Positions 57,421 through 64,000 of a stretch of DNA of 64,000 nt are shown here, in pieces. The notes under the pieces were generated by a model. The model ran no database searches, was not told where the DNA came from, and was given only the letters and a program-made list of their open reading frames with translations. Within the stretch, counting starts at the first letter, position 1; each line of letters begins with the position of its first letter. The position numbers and the translations under genes were made by a program. Source of the DNA: Saccharopolyspora shandongensis (GTDB lineage Bacteria; Actinomycetota; Actinomycetes; Mycobacteriales; Pseudonocardiaceae); assembly GCF_900106995.1 (NCBI RefSeq), contig NZ_FNOK01000030.1, positions 45,352 through 109,351 of the forward strand, in the 5' to 3' direction.

Positions 57421-58371
57421 TCAGCCGGTCATGCCGCCTGCGAACGGCATCGCCTGCCAGTGGGCGACGGCAGGCTTCAGGTACTCCTCCAACACGGGCA
57501 GTTGCGGCACGAGCGTGAGGGTGGCGATGACCCGCAGCATCCCCACGGCGTTCACGAACTTCAGGACTTCTTCGTTCAGCGTCCGCAGACCGTTGCGCTG
57601 CGCGCCGCGGTTGTAGGCGGCTTCGAAGTCGGGGCCGACCGCGGCCAGGTCCCACTCGACGGGGCCCAGCGTGACCAGCTCGAAGTCGGCGAAGAGATGC
57701 CCGTCCACCCCGGCGAAGATGTTCGCGGGCGGGGAGTCGCCGTGGATGGGCTGCAGGTCGACCCCGGGGAACACCCCTTCGAACGCCGCGCGCGAGCTGA
57801 CGAGCGGTTCGAGGACCTGCCACTCCCGGCTTGCGCGATCGAGATCGGCCGGACCGATGAGGTCGGGTCGCTTTTCCAGCAGGGCAAGGCTTTCCGCGAC
57901 GAACTGAGGTTCGGCCGAGGACAGGAACGACAACCGGCCCGGGTAGGCGCGCAGCGCGGCGTGCAGGTCGGCGGCGAGCTCAGAGTTCGCCACGTAGTCG
58001 GGCTCCCCGTCCCTGTCCTCCTCCACGAACTGCCAGAACGTCATCGAGAACCCGTCGCGCTGAACGGGTTCCCGGGGCACGAGGGGGCTGGGCGGGATCA
58101 CGGGCGTTCCTCGGTCTGCGAGCCACCGCGTCACGTCCAGTTCCGCCTGCTGGCGGTGCGCCAGGGAGTCGAGCCCGGTGTTGTGCGGCAGCACGGTGGG
58201 AATCCGGGCCACGACCGGCGCGGGCGCGAGGTGGACGACGACCGAGAACAGGTCGTGGAGCACCCGGGAATCGGTCACGGTGAGTCCGAGATCGCGCCCT
58301 GCCCCGACGGCCGCGTCGACTGCGGCGGAGGTGCGGTGGGCGATGTGCTGCGGCGACGCGAACTCGGTCAT
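57421..58371 (-). CDS. APH-like kinase (aminoglycoside phosphotransferase/choline kinase family)
   Basis: A protein of 316 residues starting at ATG 58371. The catalytic loop QPIHGDSPPANIFAG (HGDxxxxN with Asp and Asn) and FADFELV, in place of the usual DFG/DWE metal motif, identify the APH family. The substrate may be an aminoglycoside, a homoserine/fructosamine-like metabolite or another small alcohol. A 90-bp fragment of a paralogue lies at 54512-54613. Confidence 0.82.
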   Translation of the reverse strand: MTEFASPQHIAHRTSAAVDAAVGAGRDLGLTVTDSRVLHDLFSVVVHLAPAPVVARIPTVLPHNTGLDSLAHRQQAELDVTRWLADRGTPVIPPSPLVPREPVQRDGFSMTFWQFVEEDRDGEPDYVANSELAADLHAALRAYPGRLSFLSSAEPQFVAESLALLEKRPDLIGPADLDRASREWQVLEPLVSSRAAFEGVFPGVDLQPIHGDSPPANIFAGVDGHLFADFELVTLGPVEWDLAAVGPDFEAAYNRGAQRNGLRTLNEEVLKFVNAVGMLRVIATLTLVPQLPVLEEYLKPAVAHWQAMPFAGGMTG

Positions 58372-58510
58372 GGGTCTGATTGTTCCATTTCGCACGGCCG
58401 CCAGGTGATGGCGGCTCCGCGAGCGGGAACCGGTCTGCCGCGGTACACAAGGGGACTGTTCGCGTTCCGGCCGACGGGTGGTGCGTCGTGAAGGTAGGTG
58501 TGGGCGTGCT

Positions 58511-59227
58511 GTGAGCGCTGTCCGGGGTGAGGGCGGCGATCCGCCGTTGGGGGCCATGGCGGTGCTGCTGGCCTTCGGCAGCGGTGCCGTGGACATCGCG
58601 AGCTTCACCCGGCTCGGCGACGTGTTCAGCAGCGTGATGACCGGCAACCTGGTGCTGCTCGGCATCGCGATCGCGCGGGCTTCCGCTCCGCTGGCAGTGC
58701 ACGCCCTCGTCGCTATCGCGGGCTACATCGCGGGTGTGGCCGCGGGCAGTCGCATCGCGGGGGCGCCGAGGACGCGCGGTCGGCTCTGGCCGGTGCGGGT
58801 CACGGCGGTCCTGCTGGTCGAAGCGGTCGTGCTCGCCGGATTCGCCGCTGGTTGGGTCGCCACCGACGCGCGGCCGAGCGGGGCCTGGCAGCTCGCACTG
58901 CTGGTGCTGGCATCGGTCGGGATGGGGCTGCAGAGCGCGGCGATGCGCGGGTTGGGGAGCCGGGCGAAGGTGTCCACCACGTACCTGACCAGCACGCTGA
59001 TCGGAGTGGTCGAAGGGTTCGCGACCGGCGACCGGGCGAAGGTGTTCGACGTGCGGGGAGCGGCACTCCTGCTGGCGGTGGTGGCCGGTGCCGCAGCGGG
59101 CGGGGCCCTGCTGCTGGTGGTGCCGCAGGCGCTGCCGCTGCTACCGCTGGCGGCCCTGGCGATCGTCATCGGCGCCGCGGCGTTCCACCACCGCGCGGTC
59201 CGGCGATCCGGCCGCGCGGAGAAGTGA
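58511..59227 (+). CDS. DUF1275 (YoaK-like) membrane protein
   Basis: About 238 residues from GTG 58511; GTG 58478 is possible but adds a basic, unlikely start. FGSGAVDIASFTRLGDVFSSVMTGNLVLLG is the family hallmark; six to seven hydrophobic helices follow, with MGLQSAAMRGLG and TTYLTSTLIG. Inner-membrane protein of unknown function. Confidence 0.88.
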   Translation: MSAVRGEGGDPPLGAMAVLLAFGSGAVDIASFTRLGDVFSSVMTGNLVLLGIAIARASAPLAVHALVAIAGYIAGVAAGSRIAGAPRTRGRLWPVRVTAVLLVEAVVLAGFAAGWVATDARPSGAWQLALLVLASVGMGLQSAAMRGLGSRAKVSTTYLTSTLIGVVEGFATGDRAKVFDVRGAALLLAVVAGAAAGGALLLVVPQALPLLPLAALAIVIGAAAFHHRAVRRSGRAEK

Positions 59228-59366
59228 GGCTGCTGTCCACAGTGGCCAGTCGCTTGGCCTGACGCGTTGCGTGGCCTGCGTCGACAGGGGCTCGGCTGTC
59301 GGAGACGGTGGTCATCCGTCCCTACCTGGCGCGTGAGCCTACCGCGTGCACGGCAGAATCCGGGGT

Positions 59367-59954
59367 GTGACGACGGAACGCCTTTTGGATCAGCAGGAAC
59401 TCATCAACCGTGAAGCGCGCCAGGTGGCCGCCGAGCTCGACCTGATGGCCGTTCTCGGCGCGGTCGGTGAACCGGTGCAGGTCGGCAGCTCGGCGCTGCG
59501 GGTCATGGTGCGGCGGGACCTCGACGTCACCGTCGTCTGCCGGGAACTGGACCGGGACGCCCACCTGGCCGTCGCGCGCATCGGCGCGGAACTCGCGGTG
59601 CTGGAACGGGTCCGGGAGGTCCGGCTCCGCGACGACACCGGGATGTGGAACACCGACCCCCGCTACCCGGACGGTCTGTACCTGGGCGTGTCCTACCGAG
59701 CCCTGGACGGCGCGGACTGGACGCTGGACATCTGGTTCGTCGACCGCCCCGACCGGCAACCGGACCTCGAACACCTCCGAACCCTCGCCCCCCGGCTCGA
59801 CGACGACCACCGAGCCCTGGTGCTGGCGATCAAGGAAGAACTGGCGAAGAGACCGGCCGAAGGCATCGCGAGCTACGAGGTGTACCGAGCGGTGCTGGAC
59901 CACGGCGTGACCACCACGGCGGAATTCGACGACTGGCGCGCAGACCAGCGATGA
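59367..59954 (+). CDS. Nucleotidyltransferase-like protein
   Basis: 195 residues from GTG 59367 (an upstream in-frame GTG at 59346 adds seven residues). GSSALRVMVRRDLDVTVVC resembles the nucleotidyltransferase fold pattern GS-x7-R-D-D-x-D, with one acidic residue missing. A C-terminal helical segment begins AIKEELAKRP. Related proteins are annotated as hypothetical or minimal nucleotidyltransferase-domain proteins; function unknown. Confidence 0.6.
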   Translation: MTTERLLDQQELINREARQVAAELDLMAVLGAVGEPVQVGSSALRVMVRRDLDVTVVCRELDRDAHLAVARIGAELAVLERVREVRLRDDTGMWNTDPRYPDGLYLGVSYRALDGADWTLDIWFVDRPDRQPDLEHLRTLAPRLDDDHRALVLAIKEELAKRPAEGIASYEVYRAVLDHGVTTTAEFDDWRADQR

Positions 59955-59999
59955 CACCGGTGTTGAGGTGGGCGGACAGCCCACCCGGACGCGCACACT

Positions 60000-60071
60000 A
60001 TTCACCCGGCCCGCCAGGTGAATTTCCATTTGGGCAGATTCGCCCGACCTGCCACGGCGGGTCGGGCGAAT
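60000..60071. terminator. Two hairpins between convergent genes
   Basis: attcacc/ggtgaat (60000-60006 and 60017-60023, 7 bp) and attcgcccgacc/ggtcgggcgaat (60038-60049 and 60060-60071, 12 bp). They lie between the nucleotidyltransferase-like gene and the PBP gene and would stop transcription from either side. Confidence 0.75.
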
Positions 60072-60098
60072 AACGCCGACGTCAACGCGGCCTGGGTG

Positions 60099-62108
60099 CT
60101 ATCGCGGTGTGGTCCCCAACATCGCCTCGCCCGGCGCCGGGAGCGGGTTGGGCTCGCTGTAGTTCCCGATGGGGTTGAACGGCATGAACTCCTGGGACGG
60201 CCTGGGCTCCAGGTACGCCTTCATGAACTGCTGCCAGACCCGGTTCCCCATCGTCGAGCTGCTGGACCCCGGAACCGGCTGCGGTTGGCCTTTCTCGTCA
60301 CTGGCGCTGACCGACACCGCGACGGCGATCTGCGGCGTGAAACCCGCCGTCCAGGACGTCAGTGTCTTGTCCGGAGAACCGCCGAACTGGGCGATGCCGT
60401 TGTTCCCCGCGACCGGCCGCTCGGTGGCGAGCCCGCCGAGGGCCGGATCGTTGAGGAGCGCCGACGGGTACGACTGCCGCATGGATTCCGTGACGTTCCC
60501 GGCGATGTCCTTGCTCTCCTCGGGCTCGTCGGAGAAGGCGCTCTCCGGCTCGGTCGCGAAGTCGGCCAACTCGTCCCCGGTGTTGCTGTCCAACACCTTC
60601 TGCACGAAGTGCGGTTGCGACCGCATGCCGTCGGCCAGCGTCGCGTACCCGCGCGCGATGTCCACCGTGCTCACCGGGTAGTCGCCCATCGCGATGCGGA
60701 TCCCCACCTCGCCGTCGCGCTCCTGCATCGACGGTTTCCCCCCGACGGTCGGGGAAATTCCCGCCTGCAGCGCGGCATCGCGCACCTTCTCGGGACCGAA
60801 CTTCGTGGTCATGTTCAGGAAGGCCGTCTCTGCCGACCCCGACATCGCCGCACGGACGCTGCAGGTCGAGAGGTCGGGACAGGCTCCGGTGTTCCGGTAC
60901 GTGGCGCCGTATATCTCCTGCGGAGACTGTCCATTGTAGACCTCACCGATGCCGTACCCTTCCATCAACCCCGCGGCCACGACGAACGGCTGGATCGTCG
61001 AGCCCGGCGGCTGCGCGGCCTTGGCCCAGTCGAAGCCCCCGATCTGGCGGTCACCGCTGTGGTAGGCGCGAACAGCACCGGTGCCGGGCTCGATCGCCAC
61101 CAGCGCGGTCCGGAGGTTCTCCGGCTCATCCGCGGCCTCCGCAGCCATCGCGGACTCGGCCACGCGCTGCGCGTCTCGGTCGATGGTGGTGATGACAGTG
61201 TTTCCGTTCTGATGCAGGTTCTGGGCGCTGAACCCGGCTTGCTCCAGCTCTTGCAGCACCCGTTCGCGGACGTGGAACAGCGGACCGGACATCTCCTCCC
61301 CGCGCCACGCGAACCGCTCCCGGGTCTCCGGCATCCGCATCGCGGCCCGCTGCCCGGGGTCAACCATCCGGTTGGCCAGCATCTGGTCGGCCACGTAGGT
61401 CCAGCGCCAGTTCGCCTGATCCGCGTCAACCCGCGGGTCGTTCTCGCTCGGCTTCTGCACCATGCCCGCCAGCAGCGCCGCTTCGGACGCGTTCAGGTCG
61501 CGCGGCAGCTTGCCGAAGTAGGCGTTGGCGGCGGCGTGGACGCCCCAGGCGCCGCGTCCGTAGTACGCCGTGTTGAGGTACGCCTTGAAGATCTCGTCCT
61601 TGGGCTGTTCGTTGGTCATCTTGAACGCCAGCACGATCTCCTTGAACTTGCGGGCGTAGCTGTGCTCGTCGTCGCCGGTGGCGAGCTTGATGTACTGCTG
61701 CGTCAACGTAGAACCGCCCCCGGCGCTGCCCGTGAGCTGCGCGAACACCGCACGTACGATGCCGGTGAAGTCGAACCCGCCGTTGGTGTAGAAGGAGGCG
61801 TCCTCGGCGGCGAGGGTGGCCTGTCGCATCGGCCCGGAAACCTCCCCCAGGTCCTGGATCACGATCCGGTTCCCGCTCTCCGGCACGATCCGCATCATCT
61901 CGGAACCGTCGGTGTACTTGAGCACGATCGACTGCTGAGTCTCGGCGGCGACCTGCTGCGGATCCGGCACCTCCCAAGCCAGGTACCCGATGCCGAAAGC
62001 GCCCACCCCGGCGAGAACCAAGCCGCCGACGACGGCCAAGCAGATCCGCCGAACGCGCCGCCAGCGGCTGCCGACCTTGGGAAGAACCACGGTGGACTCG
62101 TCGTGCAC
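60099..62108 (-). CDS. Class A PBP-like glycosyltransferase with degenerate transpeptidase domain
   Basis: Residue numbers count from GTG 62117; GTG 62108 has a better-spaced aaagg and is preferred (669 residues). One transmembrane segment (CLAVVGGLVLAGVGAFGIGYL) precedes a GT51 glycosyltransferase domain with AAEDASF (E105), GGGSTLTQQ and YLNTAYYGRGAWG, which should still polymerise glycan strands. In the transpeptidase domain, SxxK reads STIQ (373-376), SxN reads SAE (428-430), and KTG reads NNG (in VAGNNGIAQ). All three catalytic motifs are lost, so cross-linking and beta-lactam binding by this domain are predicted absent. Confidence 0.9.
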   Translation of the reverse strand: MHDESTVVLPKVGSRWRRVRRICLAVVGGLVLAGVGAFGIGYLAWEVPDPQQVAAETQQSIVLKYTDGSEMMRIVPESGNRIVIQDLGEVSGPMRQATLAAEDASFYTNGGFDFTGIVRAVFAQLTGSAGGGSTLTQQYIKLATGDDEHSYARKFKEIVLAFKMTNEQPKDEIFKAYLNTAYYGRGAWGVHAAANAYFGKLPRDLNASEAALLAGMVQKPSENDPRVDADQANWRWTYVADQMLANRMVDPGQRAAMRMPETRERFAWRGEEMSGPLFHVRERVLQELEQAGFSAQNLHQNGNTVITTIDRDAQRVAESAMAAEAADEPENLRTALVAIEPGTGAVRAYHSGDRQIGGFDWAKAAQPPGSTIQPFVVAAGLMEGYGIGEVYNGQSPQEIYGATYRNTGACPDLSTCSVRAAMSGSAETAFLNMTTKFGPEKVRDAALQAGISPTVGGKPSMQERDGEVGIRIAMGDYPVSTVDIARGYATLADGMRSQPHFVQKVLDSNTGDELADFATEPESAFSDEPEESKDIAGNVTESMRQSYPSALLNDPALGGLATERPVAGNNGIAQFGGSPDKTLTSWTAGFTPQIAVAVSVSASDEKGQPQPVPGSSSSTMGNRVWQQFMKAYLEPRPSQEFMPFNPIGNYSEPNPLPAPGEAMLGTTPR

Positions 62109-62212
62109 GGTCCCCACCTTTCGGAGTCAAGGAGATAGCAATGCTCAAGACGTGACGAACCGGGAAAAAGCGGAAGAGTCGGCTCCCGCCGGGCGGTGCG
62201 GCGGTACTCAGG

Positions 62213-62322
62213 CTGGACGAGAAAACCCAGATCCAGGCGCTGAACCGCACCGGCCGGTGCTGCCGATCGCCCTCGATGCCAGCGAGAAGCGCACCTACGA
62301 CTACGTTCGTCACGGCACCACA
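62213..62322 (+). pseudogene. IS630-family transposase fragment (frameshifted)
   Basis: LDEKTQIQALNRT (62213-62251) shifts frame to PVLPIALDASEKRTYDYVRH (62254 on), a conserved stretch of IS630 transposases (DEK-Q is the second catalytic region). The rest of the gene is missing. Confidence 0.8.
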
Positions 62323-62343
62323 TCGCCGCGATCGCCGCCGCAC

Positions 62344-62412
62344 CTGCCGAGCTGGGCGGACAAGCTCACTCCGCATGTCATGCGGCATTTCTGCGCCAGT
62401 GAGCTCTACCTG
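62344..62412 (+). pseudogene. Tyrosine recombinase/integrase fragment
   Basis: LPSWADKLTPHVMRHFCASE is the HxxR region of site-specific tyrosine recombinases; nothing before it and no downstream Tyr is found. It follows the IS630 fragment in the same frame, giving a chimeric relic. No gene was seen in 62109-62212. Confidence 0.72.
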
Positions 62413-62497
62413 CTGCGCCACTCGTCCTGGGGCGGCCCCGCCCCGGGACGAGTGGCGCCTGGTCACGCTCGGCGGCGTGCGGTGGCGCGCGGCCTGA

Positions 62498-62659
62498 TCA
62501 CCAGACGATTCCGATGGGGATCAGGCCCAGGCCGGCCGCGATCAGGCTTGCCGGCCCGAATCCGGTGGTGGCCGGCGACCGACGCTGATCGGCCACTGCC
62601 GCGACCGCGCCTGCGGTGGGGCCAGGCTCGCTGGTGGTCGGGTCGGCGGTGGTGGTCAC
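62498..62659 (-). CDS. Small membrane-anchored protein coupled to the protease
   Basis: GTG 62659 overlaps the stop of the protease frame as GTGA. 53 residues: a Thr/Pro/Ala-rich hydrophilic part and a single hydrophobic C-terminal helix (PASLIAAGLGLIPIGIVW). It could be a separate coupled peptide, or the true membrane-anchored C terminus of the protease, separated by a frameshift. Confidence 0.45.
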   Translation of the reverse strand: MTTTADPTTSEPGPTAGAVAAVADQRRSPATTGFGPASLIAAGLGLIPIGIVW

Positions 62660-63912
62660 GGCTGCGTCGTGCTGGTTGTGGTGGTGGACGGTGGGGGCGT
62701 GGCGGAGGTCGCGGGTGGTGTGGCGCCGGTCAACGCGCAGCCAGGGCGGTGCAGGTCCAACCGTGAGCCCTCGGCCAGGCAGGCGGTAATCTGATAGACC
62801 TGCTGGCCATAGCTGCGGCCCTTCACCGCGGTCACGGCTCCGTCCTGGCCGACCTCGCACGGGTTGTTGTTGGTGCACTGCTCGCCGTCGCGGTTGTGGG
62901 TGTTGTTGATGCCCATGACCGTGTTCTCGTCGGGGGCCAGCAGCGCCGTGCCGGAGTAACCGGGCTTGCTCACGCAGGTGTCGCTGGGGCCGTAGCGCAC
63001 CGCGTCGTCTTGCTGGTAGCCGTCCTCCCGCAGGTGCGTCACCACGGCCTCCACCGTGCACTGTGGACGGCTGCTCTTGTAGGCCATGAATAGCTGGTCA
63101 CCAATGCGCATCGGGGTGGTGGACAACTGGAAGACTTTCGCGCCCTCCGCGGCCAGTTGAGCGTAGGTCTTGTCCAGCCGGTACAGCGCGACGTCGGTGC
63201 CGGTCATCGTCGCGTACACCAGCCGGGTCGCGCGGGTGGTGGTCTGGGGGTAGCCGGCGGGGTCGGCGATGGTGACCGGGTCCTCCAGGTCGGCGGGCTG
63301 GTCCACCAGCGCTGTTCCCGGCGCGGGCCGCCCGCTCGGCACGCAGTGGCCGTTGGTCAGTGCCAGCGCCGGGTCTTCGGGGCGCGCGTTGGCGGCGCGC
63401 ACCACCGACCCTTGGCACTCGCCCACCTTGGCCGCGCCTTCCACGTTCGGGACCGGGTCGAATGGAGGCACGTCGGTTCCGGTCACGATGCCGTTGATCC
63501 AGCCGGCGTTCTTCGCGACATCGGTGTACATGTCGGGAAAGTTGGCGCCCCTGTCGCCGGGACCGATGACCGTTCCGGCCAGTACCCATTCGTCGCCCAC
63601 ACGGACCAGGGCAGGTCCTCCGGAGTCCGTCGTCCCCGGCCCGACGGGAGGATCGGCGCGACCGACGCACAACGGCAAGGTGTGGCCGTCGTCGTCCCAG
63701 CACTGCTTGAGCGGGACGACCTCGGTGTCAGCTTCGCGCAGCTTGCTGGGAAAGCAATTGGGGTCGTTGAAGTCGCCGCAGGAGTCCGAAGCCGCGCCCC
63801 AGCCGAGGATGCGGACGGGCGTGCCGTCAGCGGGCGTGGTCTCGGCGAGCCGCACGGGCTGGGCTCGCACCGGGTTGCGCAGGTGCAGCACCGCGATGTC
63901 CTCGCCGGGGGG
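62656..63912 (-). pseudogene. Two-domain trypsin-like serine protease, 5' end cut by an insertion sequence
   Basis: The first domain keeps EDIAVLHL (catalytic Asp) and TDSGGPALVRVGD (Ser) but its His part is missing because the frame meets foreign DNA at about 63912 and an in-frame stop just beyond. A second S1-like domain follows with LTNGHCV (His), GTDVALYRLD (Asp) and PGYSGTALL (Ser), then a Thr/Pro-rich end. Several Cys suggest disulphides and secretion. The promoter and signal peptide are lost, so it is probably not expressed. Confidence 0.75.
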
Positions 63913-63929
63913 GTGTCCCTATGTGGTTG

Positions 63930-64000
63930 TCAAGCCGCAGCGGGCGCGGCGTCTGGATGGGGGTGCCGGTAGTAGGTCTTGTTGCGGAGCATGGCGAACA
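63930..64000 (-). CDS. C-terminal end of an IS110-like transposase (runs off the window)
   Basis: The last 23 codons (FAMLRNKTYYRHPHPDAA...) resemble the C terminus of IS110/IS116-family transposases (xFAMLRD-x-T-Y). The element end probably lies near gtgtccctatg (about 63912-63923), where the protease frame is broken. Family call is tentative because only the end is visible. Confidence 0.5.
   Translation of the reverse strand, partial: FAMLRNKTYYRHPHPDAAPAAA

Overview
The window reads as chromosomal DNA of a GC-rich, multicellular actinomycete, probably of the Streptomyces/Pseudonocardiaceae kind. GTG and TTG starts are common, codon third positions are G/C, and the gene content fits: TetR and LysR regulators, a DUF1275 membrane protein, ABC-F proteins and giant actinobacterial exoproteins. 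The genus is inferred, not read from a marker gene.

Region 1 (2-37768, + strand) is one giant gene whose 5' end lies outside the window. At least 12,588 codons are visible. The product looks like a multi-warhead secreted toxin. Its modules include three copies of a gluzincin-type metallopeptidase-like domain, a Fic-like domain, a TcdA/TcdB-type glycosyltransferase plus a second copy that has lost its DXD motif, a coiled coil, six tandem three-part cassettes, six W/Y-rich repeats of about 85 residues, and a C-terminal OTU-like cysteine protease. Scattered through it are eight modules built like clan-CD (caspase/gingipain/CPD-like) peptidases. Five keep a His/Cys pair and three have lost both. 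The whole visible protein has only seven cysteines, and six of them sit at predicted catalytic positions. I take it for a member of the actinobacterial 'lonely Cys' giant protein group. The next gene (37821-38426) looks like the type VII secretion-associated protein that accompanies this group, which suggests export by a type VII system.

Region 2 (38.5-40.5 kb) holds a DUF6924-like protein, a SnoaL/NTF2-like protein and an HSL-type alpha/beta hydrolase.

Region 3 (40.6-45.9 kb) is a compact ribosome-targeting antibiotic resistance island. Two overlapping ABC-F genes face an rpmF(L32 paralogue)-Cfr-like 23S rRNA methyltransferase operon across a shared 18-bp terminator hairpin. Short upstream ORFs precede these genes and look like attenuation leaders.

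Region 4 (46-51 kb) is an accessory patch: an arginine-hydroxylase-like Fe(II)/2-oxoglutarate oxygenase overlapping an EamA exporter, a DUF4232 lipoprotein, a MITE-like element, an O-methyltransferase, an IS30-family remnant and a C39-like secreted protease.

Region 5 (52-62 kb) carries metabolic and regulatory pairs: a FAD monooxygenase divergent from a TetR gene with three matching operator palindromes, and an MFS exporter divergent from a LysR gene. An APH-like kinase follows, with a decayed partial copy 3 kb away, then a glgX fragment, a DUF1275 protein, a nucleotidyltransferase-like protein, and a class A penicillin-binding protein whose transpeptidase motifs are all mutated.

Region 6 (62.1-64 kb) is mobile-element debris: an IS630 fragment joined to a tyrosine-recombinase fragment, and a two-domain trypsin-like protease gene cut at its 5' end by an IS110-like insertion that runs off the window.
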